Source of the DNA: Paramuribaculum sp.
Lineage (GTDB): Bacteria > Bacteroidota > Bacteroidia > Bacteroidales > Muribaculaceae
Direction of reading: 5' to 3'
Assembly (NCBI GenBank): GCA_009775605.1
Contig: VSPV01000009.1
Coordinates: 1 to 31,905 of the forward strand
DNA: 31,905 nt
Shown: positions 23,181 through 30,393 of the stretch, piece after piece
How positions within the stretch are numbered: the stretch's first letter is position 1
Layout: every line of letters starts with the position of its first letter
Position numbers and translations under genes: made by a program
The notes under the pieces: model-generated
What the model saw: the letters and a program-made list of their open reading frames with translations, nothing else
What the model was told of the DNA's origin: nothing
The model's database searches: none

Positions 23181-24947
23181 TTACTGCGCTACGCGGCGTG
23201 AAATCACGTCAAGCGATTTGTGCAGGTCGGAGACAACGGCCGATGTGGGATAATAGGAGGTCATGGCTCCGGTGCGTATCGGCAGGAGAGCCTGCTCAAG
23301 AAGCTGCAGGCCGGCAAGGTCCTGGCGGTTTTCAAGCTCCTGGCGGAGCAGACGTATTTTCTCGGACATCTGTATGCCCTCGACCATGCGTTCGTAACGC
23401 ACGGAAGTGCGTCCGTCGGGATATACGAAGTAGGTATCGCCGGGGGCAAACATGTGGAAGCGGGTGTCGGTCATGGGATGGTCGGTCCAGTTGTTGAACG
23501 ACCAGTGCAGATAGCCGTCGAAACCGGTGGCGGTTGCATAGACGGGAAGGTATGCGCCGTCGGCGGGTGCGCTGTTGCTGAACTGGCTCGGAGCGGGCGT
23601 GGCGCAGCAGGTGTAGAGGATGCTGCGCTGTCCTTTGGCGCGGCGCTTGTTGAGCACGGTCTCGGGGAAGAATTCGCCCTTGATCATGGTGTAGGACTGG
23701 AGGGTGTCCACGAGCTCCTTATGGTAGTTGCCGGCGAGGGCCATTTTCAGGCCGGGCACCGCGGTCTGGGCCACGTTGAGGGCGGCGAGCATGTCGGGCA
23801 GTCCGCGCTCATCCATCACAATCTCGGTCTTTTCATACCATCCCTTCTGCTTCAGGTGGGAGGTAAGGTCTTTAAGCAGGGCTGTCCAGAGCTCCTTATA
23901 CTCAGGCGAGCCGGGCTTGCATTCTATAAATTTCAGGCTGTCGGTGGCCGCGTCGCGGTAGCGGTACTGGGGCTGCCAGGGAACCATCGTGAAGCACTCG
24001 AGCACCTCGTCCACGCCGTGGTCGGCCATGAACTTCACGTAGCGGTCGAGCACCGAGTAGTCGAATTTCCATTTGCCGTCCTTTGTGCGCACGGTCTCCA
24101 CCATGGGCTCGAACTTGTCGTTGCTCTGCTCTCCCCAGGGTTCGTAGAATAGAATCACGCTCACGGCTTTCTGTCCCGCGCGCGCCAGCATGTCGGCATA
24201 CGGAGCCATCTTTTCAAGGTGGGCGTCGCTCCAGGGCTCAACCCCGTAATAGCGAGAGATGGCGTAAGGCTGCTGCCACATATCGAGGTAGAAAGCGTAG
24301 TCCTTGGGCGCGGGAAGGGTGTTGGGCGCCACATTCACCTGCAGACGGGCCGTAGCCACGGTCTTGCCGGTGGAGGCGGCCGAGGCGGTGAGCGTCATGG
24401 TGTAGTCGCCGGGAGCGATGTCGCGGGGCACTTCCACGGTGACCCATACCGGGCGGACGCTTTTGGCGGGAATTGCTGCGTCGGTGCCGGGAAGGTCAAT
24501 CATGTCGGGGACGGTATAGGTGGGGAGATCGGCCGATGGATAGCCGCAGGTGTTGTAGGCGGTGGTAATCACATAGCGCATCAGCGACGCCTGGCTGCCG
24601 GGAGCGGCAACCGTTTTCCCCGCGCGCTGCAGGGGCGAGAGGCTCACCTTTACGGGGCCGCAACCCTCGGGGCTTATCAGCAGGGCTTCGAGGCCGAGGC
24701 GCTCGCCACGCCATGCGTTGACAATGGTGTCGGAGCACTGGGTGACTTCAGGCGTGGCGAACTGGCGGTAGTGCTTGTCGCCGGGAGTCCATGTGAGGCG
24801 AGTGGGGCCCGAGAGGGCAGCCCAGCCCGAGGTGTCGACGGTCGCGGTGTCCACCGGTTCGGCATACGGATCGCGGCTCTGGTCTTTGGCGGCGCCCCAG
24901 GTCGCGCCGGCAAAAATCATTGCAAGAAACAGGATTGGTTTTTTCAT
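23181..24947 (-). CDS. Secreted GH123/DUF4091 glycosidase (probable beta-N-acetylgalactosaminidase)
   Basis: The 588-residue protein has a signal peptide (about 1-19, cleavage near GAA-KD). An N-terminal beta-sandwich (about 45-210, ending VNVAPNTLPAP) precedes a DUF4091/GH123 TIM barrel (about 215-530). The adjacent Asp379-Glu380 in VMDERGLPD matches the substrate-assisted Asp-Glu pair of GH123, which removes beta-linked GalNAc, for example from glycosphingolipids. Other landmarks are FYLDMWQQPYA, FNNWTDHPM and FDGYLHWSFN. GH123 activity is inferred from the catalytic pair. The gene stands alone with a -7 box at 24969-24976. Confidence 0.86.
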   Translation of the reverse strand: MKKPILFLAMIFAGATWGAAKDQSRDPYAEPVDTATVDTSGWAALSGPTRLTWTPGDKHYRQFATPEVTQCSDTIVNAWRGERLGLEALLISPEGCGPVKVSLSPLQRAGKTVAAPGSQASLMRYVITTAYNTCGYPSADLPTYTVPDMIDLPGTDAAIPAKSVRPVWVTVEVPRDIAPGDYTMTLTASAASTGKTVATARLQVNVAPNTLPAPKDYAFYLDMWQQPYAISRYYGVEPWSDAHLEKMAPYADMLARAGQKAVSVILFYEPWGEQSNDKFEPMVETVRTKDGKWKFDYSVLDRYVKFMADHGVDEVLECFTMVPWQPQYRYRDAATDSLKFIECKPGSPEYKELWTALLKDLTSHLKQKGWYEKTEIVMDERGLPDMLAALNVAQTAVPGLKMALAGNYHKELVDTLQSYTMIKGEFFPETVLNKRRAKGQRSILYTCCATPAPSQFSNSAPADGAYLPVYATATGFDGYLHWSFNNWTDHPMTDTRFHMFAPGDTYFVYPDGRTSVRYERMVEGIQMSEKIRLLRQELENRQDLAGLQLLEQALLPIRTGAMTSYYPTSAVVSDLHKSLDVISRRVAQ

Positions 24948-24968
24948 CGGTAATAAACATTTAAGTCA

Positions 24969-24976
24969 CAAATTTA
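24969..24976 (-). promoter_or_regulatory. -7 promoter box of the GH123 gene
   Basis: TAAATTTG on the minus strand lies 21 bases upstream of the ATG at 24947 and fits TAnnTTTG. No clear -33 box was seen. Confidence 0.55.
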
Positions 24977-25053
24977 ACCATTTTATCTCACAGCCCGAAA
25001 CCACCCCGCCGATTTTTGGGCGCCAGAGGTGGGCTTGTAAGAAAAAAGATGTG

Positions 25054-25079
25054 TTTGTGTACACTTTTTTGTACACAAA
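25054..25079. promoter_or_regulatory. Candidate operator of the toxin-antitoxin operon
   Basis: TTTGTGTAC and GTACACAAA are perfect 9-bp inverted arms with an 8-base spacer, ending next to the -33 box at 25080. Antitoxins of this type usually bind such palindromes to repress their own operon. Confidence 0.6.
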
Positions 25080-25112
25080 TTTGTTATGCTATTGAAAAAA
25101 AATGTATGTTTG
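25080..25112 (+). promoter_or_regulatory. Promoter of the toxin-antitoxin operon
   Basis: TTTG (25080-25083) and TATGTTTG (25105-25112) are 21 bases apart, a good match to the Bacteroidota promoter. The expected leader is about 20 bases. Confidence 0.75.
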
Positions 25113-25135
25113 TACCGAACTAATAGAACAGAGTT

Positions 25136-25405
25136 ATGGAAGTATTATCAGTAAGAGATTACCGGAACAATCTGGCTGCCTCTTTCGACAGGGCCTCCGA
25201 GGGTGAACGCGTGCTTATTCGCCGTAAAAACTCCCTTTACGCCCTTGTGCGCATCGGGAATGAGGACCTGTCGCTCTCGCAGGCTCAGCAGAACCGTGTG
25301 GATGAGGCTGTAAAAAGCATACGACGCAGCTGGAAGCAGGTGAAGCAGATGGAGGCTGGTGAAATCCCCGTGAAATCGGCAAGAGCGTTTATAGATGAGC
25401 TTTGA
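25136..25405 (+). CDS. Phd/YefM-type antitoxin
   Basis: The 89-residue protein has the Phd/YefM N-terminal DNA-binding fold (MEVLSVRDYRNNLAASFDRA, then EGERVLIRRKNSLYALVRI) and a flexible charged C-terminal tail (AVKSIRRSWKQVKQMEAGE) that would wrap the toxin. It protects the cell by binding the RelE-like partner and in the family represses its own operon together with it. Its stop overlaps the toxin start by 11 bases, so translation is coupled. A palindrome and a strong promoter lie directly upstream. Confidence 0.88.
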   Translation: MEVLSVRDYRNNLAASFDRASEGERVLIRRKNSLYALVRIGNEDLSLSQAQQNRVDEAVKSIRRSWKQVKQMEAGEIPVKSARAFIDEL

Positions 25406-25730
25406 CGTTTCCACTACTCCGGAATTCGAAAGCCAGGCTAAGGCTCTGCGGAAACGCTACAGGTCGTTTAAGGACGATTTGATGAATCTTGTCCTCTCAC
25501 TGGAGGAGAATCCCTTTCAGGGCGTAGAACTCAGTCCAGGTATACGCAAGTTACGCATGGCCATCACATCCAAGGGCCGTGGAAAATCAGGTGGAGCAAG
25601 AGTCATCACTTATACTGTTGTGACCATGGAAACGGAAGGGCGGGTGTATCTGATGAATGTCTACGATAAGTCGGACTTCTCAACAGTTGAATTATCCGTC
25701 CTCAAGGAGATAGCCAGAGGGCTGGATTAA
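25395..25730 (+). CDS. RelE/ParE-superfamily toxin
   Basis: This 111-residue protein resembles RelE/HigB-type toxins. It starts with a short strand and helix (FDVSTTPEFESQAKALRKRY), followed by GIRKLRMAITSKGRGKSGGA and the strand pair VITYTVV and YLMNVYDKSD. In the family it is either a ribosome-dependent mRNA endonuclease or, for ParE members, a gyrase poison; the IRKLR...GKSGG pattern favours the RelE side. The C-terminal helix is present (VLKEIARGL), so it looks intact. It overlaps the antitoxin gene by 11 bases. Confidence 0.87.
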   Translation: MSFDVSTTPEFESQAKALRKRYRSFKDDLMNLVLSLEENPFQGVELSPGIRKLRMAITSKGRGKSGGARVITYTVVTMETEGRVYLMNVYDKSDFSTVELSVLKEIARGLD

Positions 25731-25772
25731 GCGCGGAATCAATATTTGTTTTCGCGGGGAACAATTTCTTAT

Positions 25773-25780
25773 TACTTTTG
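25773..25780 (+). promoter_or_regulatory. -7 promoter box of dtd, very close to the start codon
   Basis: TACTTTTG matches TAnnTTTG but ends only five bases before the ATG at 25786, so the transcript would have almost no leader. TTTG at 25745-25748 is 24 bases upstream. Confidence 0.5.
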
Positions 25781-25785
25781 CAATC

Positions 25786-26241
25786 ATGAGAATTGTGATT
25801 CAAAGAGCTGCACGGGCATCGGTGAGCATTGCCGGAGAGAAAGTGGCCTCGATAGGCCGCGGTCTGATGGTGCTCGTGGGGGTGGAAGAGGGCGATACGG
25901 AGGCGGATGCCCGCTGGTTGGCCGCGAAGACACTCGGACTGCGGGTGTTTGATGACGAGGCTGGCGTGATGAACCTCTCGGTCGAGCAGACCCATGGCGG
26001 CATTCTGGCTGTAAGCCAGTTCACGCTCACAGCTTCCACACGCAAGGGCAACCGCCCGAGTTATATCCGCGCCGCCGGCCATGCCACTGCCACCGCGCTT
26101 TACGACCTCTATTGCTCGCTGCTTGCGCAATCCACGGAGATTGCCGGAGTGGGACGCGGAGTGTTCGGCGCCGACATGCAGGTGGAGCTGGTGAACGACG
26201 GCCCCGTGACCATAATAATTGACTCCAGACTGAAAGAATGA
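25786..26241 (+). CDS. dtd: D-aminoacyl-tRNA deacylase
   Basis: DTD hydrolyses D-amino acids, and glycine mischarged on tRNA-Ala, from tRNA, keeping translation chirally clean. The 151-residue protein starts with the typical MRIVIQRAARASV. It carries both active-site motifs, SQFTL (77-81) and the GP motif NDGPVT (137-142, with the cis Gly-Pro at 139-140). Length is normal. The stop overlaps the next ATG as ATGA, so the MazG-like gene is coupled. The promoter box lies unusually close. Confidence 0.96.
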   Translation: MRIVIQRAARASVSIAGEKVASIGRGLMVLVGVEEGDTEADARWLAAKTLGLRVFDDEAGVMNLSVEQTHGGILAVSQFTLTASTRKGNRPSYIRAAGHATATALYDLYCSLLAQSTEIAGVGRGVFGADMQVELVNDGPVTIIIDSRLKE

Positions 26242-26597
26242 TTACCGACGAACAAGGCGACATAGGCCTGCGCGAGCTTCAGGCGAAGGTGGACCGGTGG
26301 ATCACCACCGTGGGCGTGCGCTATTTCAGCCCGCTCACCAACATGGCCATCCTGGCCGAGGAAACCGGCGAGGTGGCACGCATTCTTGCCCGCACCGACG
26401 GCGAACAGTCGTGGAAACCGGGCGAAAGCGCGTCGCTCGCCGATGAGCTTGCCGACGTGATATGGGTGGTGGCCGCAATCGCCAACCAGCACGGCGTTGA
26501 CCTTGCCGAGGCATTTATGAACAATCTCGCAAAGAAATCCATTAGGGATAAAGAGCGTCACCGCTCCAATCCGCGCCTGCGCTCCGAAGGCGAGTGA
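26238..26597 (+). CDS. MazG-like nucleotide pyrophosphohydrolase
   Basis: The 119-residue protein is one all-alpha MazG-type domain. The magnesium-binding motifs are visible: Glu41, Glu42 and Glu45 in AEETGEVAR, and Glu70 with Asp73 in DELADVIW. Members hydrolyse nucleoside triphosphates to monophosphates and pyrophosphate, often clearing damaged nucleotides. It is translationally coupled to dtd (ATGA). The short length fits single-domain MazG-like or RS21-C6-like enzymes; the preferred nucleotide is unknown. Confidence 0.88.
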   Translation: MITDEQGDIGLRELQAKVDRWITTVGVRYFSPLTNMAILAEETGEVARILARTDGEQSWKPGESASLADELADVIWVVAAIANQHGVDLAEAFMNNLAKKSIRDKERHRSNPRLRSEGE

Positions 26598-26628
26598 ACC
26601 GATAACCAAAATAAAACACTTATACGTT

Positions 26629-27513
26629 ATGACTGACAGATACCACAAGACAGTGAGCGAAAGCAATGTGCTCACGGACGACAATAAGGTGAAGGAGGCC
26701 GTTGCCGCCATACTCGCCGCCAATCTCGAACAGGCACGCACCGCCGATGTGTACCGCCTGATATTCTCGAGCATAGACCTCACCACACTCAATGCCACGG
26801 ATTCGCCCTCGTCGGTGGCACGCTTTACCGAGCGCGTGAATGATTTCGAGACCGACCACGGCGACCTGCCTTCGGTGGCCGCCATCTGTGTATATCCGAA
26901 TTTTGCGCCCGTGGTGCGCACGGTGCTCGATGTAACTGAGGTGAAAATCGCCTGTGTGTCGGGCGGCTTCCCATCGTCGCAGACCTTCCCTGAGGTAAAG
27001 GTTGCCGAGACAGCTCTGGCTGTGGAAGGAGGCGCCGACGAGATAGACGTGGTGATGAACCTTGGCAATTTCCTTGACGGCGACTGGGAGGAAGTGTGCG
27101 ACGAGCTTTCGGAACTCAAGCAGTCGTGCCGCGACGCCCATCTGAAAGTGATTCTCGAGACCGGTGCTCTTGCCACGGCCGAAAATGTGCGCGCCGCTTC
27201 GGTTCTCGCCATGTATTCGGGCGCCGATTTCATCAAGACCTCCACCGGCAAGGGCTATCCCGGCGCGTCGCTCGAAGCTGCCTACGTGATGTGCTCGTGC
27301 ATCAAGGAATATTATGAGAAAACAGGCCGCAAGGTGGGCTTCAAGGCTGCCGGAGGCGTGTCGACCACGGAAGAAGCCCTTGGCTACTACTGCATAGTGA
27401 AGGCCGTGCTGGGCGACGAGTGGCTCTCCCCCGAATATTTCCGCATAGGAGCGAGCCGACTGGCCAACAATATCCTCTCCGACATTCTCGGCGAGACCGT
27501 AAAATATTTCTGA
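26629..27513 (+). CDS. deoC: Deoxyribose-phosphate aldolase
   Basis: DeoC splits 2-deoxyribose-5-phosphate into acetaldehyde and glyceraldehyde-3-phosphate in the cytoplasm, feeding deoxynucleosides into central metabolism. The 294-residue barrel shows the Schiff-base Lys203 in FIKTSTGKG, the proton-relay Lys239 in KAAGGVSTT, and the EIDVVMNLG strand. It is of the longer type with an N-terminal helical extension, common in Bacteroidota. It lies 31 bases after the MazG-like gene. Nucleotide hydrolysis and deoxyribose breakdown make a sensible neighbourhood. Confidence 0.95.
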   Translation: MTDRYHKTVSESNVLTDDNKVKEAVAAILAANLEQARTADVYRLIFSSIDLTTLNATDSPSSVARFTERVNDFETDHGDLPSVAAICVYPNFAPVVRTVLDVTEVKIACVSGGFPSSQTFPEVKVAETALAVEGGADEIDVVMNLGNFLDGDWEEVCDELSELKQSCRDAHLKVILETGALATAENVRAASVLAMYSGADFIKTSTGKGYPGASLEAAYVMCSCIKEYYEKTGRKVGFKAAGGVSTTEEALGYYCIVKAVLGDEWLSPEYFRIGASRLANNILSDILGETVKYF

Positions 27514-27514
27514 T

Positions 27515-28015
27515 ATGAACTATTGGGTTATTATCGACAATCAGAAGGTGGGCCCGATGTCGCTCACCGAACTGATGCGCATTCCTCTCACGCCGGAGAC
27601 AATGGTGTGGCACACCGGCATGGCCGACTGGCGAAAAGCCGCGTCGTTCCCCGAACTCGCCCCGCTGTTCGGCACCACGGTGCAGGAACCTCCCGCCGCT
27701 CCGGACTATACCGATCCGTATCCCCGCCAGTCCTACATGAACCGGCAACCGGCCACGGCGCGTCCGCGCATGCCGGAGACCTATCTGGGCTGGAACATCG
27801 TGGCCATATTTCTGTGCTGCTGCATCCCGGCCATAATAGGCGTGATATACTCATCGAAAGTATCATCGCGCTATAACAGCGGCGATTATGAGGGAGCGCG
27901 CAGCGCGTCGACGGCGGCATGCGGGTGGCTTATAGCCTCGATTGTGGCATGGGTGGTGATTCAGCTTCCGATTATGCTTTTCTTCAACGCCGTGGACCTT
28001 GTCTCCTCGCTCTGA
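27515..28015 (+). CDS. GYF_2 (DUF4339) plus CD225/dispanin membrane protein
   Basis: The 166-residue protein has an N-terminal GYF_2 domain (about 1-52: YWVIIDNQKVGPMSLTEL, VWHTGMADWRKAAS), which probably binds proline-rich peptides. A Pro/Tyr linker (55-88) leads to a C-terminal CD225 domain with two membrane segments (about 92-112 and 137-158) around a polar loop (SRYNSGDYEGARSAS). Cys101-103 sit in the first segment, as in palmitoylated eukaryotic IFITM relatives. Bacterial members have no settled function. The gene begins one base after deoC and overlaps the next. Confidence 0.87.
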   Translation: MNYWVIIDNQKVGPMSLTELMRIPLTPETMVWHTGMADWRKAASFPELAPLFGTTVQEPPAAPDYTDPYPRQSYMNRQPATARPRMPETYLGWNIVAIFLCCCIPAIIGVIYSSKVSSRYNSGDYEGARSASTAACGWLIASIVAWVVIQLPIMLFFNAVDLVSSL

Positions 28016-28379
28016 TAGAAAAAGAATACTGCTGATTGCAGCCGGTGCCATATTGGTGCTGGCTGTAATAGCTTTATATGCGTTTGTTGACCCCGCGGCC
28101 ACGCTTTTCCCCCGCTGCCCGCTGAAGGCGCTCACCGGCTACGATTGCCCCGGATGCGGCTCCCAGAGGGCTTTCCATGCCATACTCCGCGGCGATATAG
28201 CCGGAGCATGGCGCTATAACGCGGCGCTGTTTTTCGCCGTGCCGGTGATCGGGCTCTACTTTGTTTCGTCGGGTTGCCGCGAGAGGTGTCCGCGTCTCTA
28301 TGCCGCGCTCAATTCCCGCGCGGCAATCGCCCTGATAGCCGTGGCAACAGTGGCCTGGTGGGTGTTCAGAAATCGCTGA
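27999..28379 (+). CDS. DUF2752 membrane protein
   Basis: This 126-residue protein probably starts at a TTG inside the end of the previous gene (17-base overlap), as no ATG precedes the first membrane segment. It has three hydrophobic segments (about 9-30, 75-92 and 108-123). The DUF2752 signature lies between the first two: Cys40-Pro, then LTGYDCPGCGSQRAFHAILRG with Cys50 and Cys53. The cysteines could bind a metal or be redox-active, but the function is unknown. Adjacent GYF_2/CD225 and DUF2752 genes recur in Bacteroidota as far as I recall. It overlaps the convergent phospholipase gene by 14 bases. Confidence 0.85.
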   Translation: MSPRSDRKRILLIAAGAILVLAVIALYAFVDPAATLFPRCPLKALTGYDCPGCGSQRAFHAILRGDIAGAWRYNAALFFAVPVIGLYFVSSGCRERCPRLYAALNSRAAIALIAVATVAWWVFRNR

Positions 28380-29214
28380 AGTGCCTGGGCTTTATCACTA
28401 TGCCCACGCGAAGCTGCGAATGGAATTTGTTGTAATCCAGCAGCCCTTCACCGTAGCCATTGTAATACTGGAGGAAGAGATACTGGTTGTCGCGCTTGAA
28501 CAGGCGGTAGTTCAGCTCTATTATGGTGTTGTAGTTGAGCTGGAATCCACGGCGCTTCACCAGGGTAATGCCGGCGCCGAAGCGCTGGTCGGCGGTATTG
28601 AACGTCATGCCGGTCTGGTATATGCCGCAATAGTCGAGGATGTCGGGATTGTTTTCGCCGTCCACGAACGGTATCCAGAATTTTCCGTGAATCATAAACT
28701 GGGGGTCGACTATTATGTTGGCGCCGAATGAGAGTTTGTTCCAGGAACGCGATTCTATTCCGTCGCGGCCGTTGCTTTCATGCTCGAGCATCATCACCAT
28801 TTTGCCTATGAAGCGGTTTTTCACAAACAGAGGCTTCGCAAGACCCACGCCGGGATTGAAGTTGAGGTCGGTCATGGGAAACGATTTTTCGAGCACGTTC
28901 CAGAACACCTTCTGCGTGTAGAATAGATAGAGATATGTGCCCCAGGGGAGCGTGCTCTTTGTAAGGCGCTGCGCTATGGATATCTGGAACTTTACGTTGG
29001 TGTTCTCTTTGGTGGCTTTGGGGCCTACAGATGGGCCGAATATGAAATAATTGTCTTTATATAGACCGAAATACGGCTGGTCGTCAAACGCACGGCGCAC
29101 GCTGTCTGTGTTGATAATCTGCGAATCGTTGCGCGTGGTTATAATCTGCCCCCAGGCCTGGCTCAGCCCAAGGACAGCCACGAATGCGATGATTAATAGT
29201 CGGAACGGTTTCAT
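28366..29214 (-). CDS. pldA: Outer-membrane phospholipase A (PldA/OMPLA)
   Basis: The start at 29214 is preferred because it opens a signal peptide (about 1-22, cleavage after AWG) and lies just downstream of a -7 box; upstream codons to 29295 would precede it. The 282-residue protein is a 12-strand barrel type. The catalytic triad is His145, Ser147 and Asn159 in HESNG and SRSWN, with the same spacing as the E. coli enzyme (His142, Ser144, Asn156). It hydrolyses outer-leaflet phospholipids when outer-membrane asymmetry is lost, usually as a calcium-dependent dimer. The gene ends in a 14-base convergent overlap. Confidence 0.9.
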   Translation of the reverse strand: MKPFRLLIIAFVAVLGLSQAWGQIITTRNDSQIINTDSVRRAFDDQPYFGLYKDNYFIFGPSVGPKATKENTNVKFQISIAQRLTKSTLPWGTYLYLFYTQKVFWNVLEKSFPMTDLNFNPGVGLAKPLFVKNRFIGKMVMMLEHESNGRDGIESRSWNKLSFGANIIVDPQFMIHGKFWIPFVDGENNPDILDYCGIYQTGMTFNTADQRFGAGITLVKRRGFQLNYNTIIELNYRLFKRDNQYLFLQYYNGYGEGLLDYNKFHSQLRVGIVIKPRHFSDF

Positions 29215-29222
29215 TATCTCTG

Positions 29223-29230
29223 CAAATATA
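29223..29230 (-). promoter_or_regulatory. -7 promoter box of pldA
   Basis: TATATTTG on the minus strand ends eight bases upstream of the preferred ATG, giving a very short leader. No -33 box was seen. Confidence 0.45.
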
Positions 29231-29264
29231 ATCGTTTTGCCGCTATGTTGAGCACTTTCGGCAG

Positions 29265-29294
29265 AAGTTTGCATGCTTACCATATAAGTTTGCA
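29265..29294. repeat. Direct repeat AAGTTTGCA at a 21-base period
   Basis: AAGTTTGCA occurs at 29265-29273 and 29286-29294, two helical turns apart. The second copy includes the -33 box of the following promoter, so this could be a regulator site between two divergent genes. Confidence 0.4.
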
Positions 29295-29320
29295 AAGGTG
29301 AGGCGGAATAATTATCTTTG
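29289..29320 (+). promoter_or_regulatory. Promoter of the DUF4369 lipoprotein-comM unit
   Basis: TTTG (29289-29292) and TATCTTTG (29313-29320) are separated by 20 bases, an excellent Bacteroidota promoter, with about 47 bases to the GTG start. Confidence 0.75.
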
Positions 29321-29370
29321 CTGATGGCTGCGGGCGCCAGTAATCATTCCCCGCCGCTCAGCAATTTATC

Positions 29371-30393
29371 GTGAACAGCAGGATTTCAATTGTCATTATC
29401 TCCATAGCCGCCCTTTTCCTGGTTTCGTGCGGCAAAAAAGACCATTTCACAGTGCAGGGACGCATTGACGGCCTCGGCACGGCCACCGTGTCACTTACCT
29501 ATTTTGCCGACGGCGGACTAAAGCGCATCACAGCCGTATCGGAGAACGACAAGTTCGGACTCCGCGGCGAGGCTTCGGCTCCGGCGCTGGCCATTCTCGA
29601 CGCCGGAGGCTCGCGGCTTGCAACAATTGTGGTGCGCAACGGCGACAAAATCAAGATCACCGGCCCCGCCGACGGCTCCGACCGGCTTAAGATTTCGGGC
29701 AGTTCTTCTTCCGACAAGATAGCGCGCTGGGTATTCGACAACCGCGAGGCACTGGCTTCGGGCGATACCCGCGGCATCAACGAATCCATAGCCCGGTTTA
29801 TAGGTGAAAACAAATCCAACATGGCTTCCACGGCGCTCCTGTCGACCTATTTCAATCCCCGCGGCTATGAACGGACTGCCGACTCACTTTTCTCGCTCCT
29901 GAGCCCCGAAGTGCGCACTCCGGCCCTTACCCACAATTTCAATTCCGTATTGGCCTCGCAGCTTGCCGCAAGTGCCGGCAGGGAGCTGTCGTCGCTCACG
30001 CTCTACGACCGCAGCGATTCCGTGGTGACGTTCAGCACACGCCGTAAATCCTACTCGCTGATAGCAATAGTGGGTACCGACCACGTCCAGCGCGATTCCG
30101 TGATTCCCGCCATAAAGAGCCTCAGCACAGGCAGCATAAGCCCACGCGTGGCCATTCTCGAAATCTCCACGGCTCCCGACTCTACGGCCTGGAAAAACTC
30201 CGTGGCTCCCGACACGGTCTCATGGCGCCAGACCTGGGAACCGGTGGCGCTGACTTCCCACGCCCTGAGCCGCCTCGCCATTCCGTCGGTGCCGTTTTTT
30301 ATAGTGACCGATTCCACCGGCACGCAGCTTTTCCGCGGGCAGTCGGTGACTGAAGCCACATCTGCCATCGCCAAAAAAATCTCCTCGAAATAA
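29371..30393 (+). CDS. DUF4369/thioredoxin-like lipoprotein without a CXXC motif
   Basis: The start is GTG, giving a lipoprotein signal with lipobox LVSC (Cys20). Residues 25-110 form the DUF4369 beta-sandwich (FTVQGRIDGLGTATVSLTYF, IVVRNGDKIKITG), common at the N-terminus of Bacteroidota TlpA-like proteins. The C-terminal half keeps the outline of a thioredoxin fold, including the cis-proline strand (SVPFFIVTDSTGTQLFRG). However, the usual CXXC is absent, so it is unlikely to be a disulfide reductase. It may bind or sense a ligand instead. The stop overlaps the next ATG by one base (TAATG). Confidence 0.84.
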   Translation: MNSRISIVIISIAALFLVSCGKKDHFTVQGRIDGLGTATVSLTYFADGGLKRITAVSENDKFGLRGEASAPALAILDAGGSRLATIVVRNGDKIKITGPADGSDRLKISGSSSSDKIARWVFDNREALASGDTRGINESIARFIGENKSNMASTALLSTYFNPRGYERTADSLFSLLSPEVRTPALTHNFNSVLASQLAASAGRELSSLTLYDRSDSVVTFSTRRKSYSLIAIVGTDHVQRDSVIPAIKSLSTGSISPRVAILEISTAPDSTAWKNSVAPDTVSWRQTWEPVALTSHALSRLAIPSVPFFIVTDSTGTQLFRGQSVTEATSAIAKKISSK

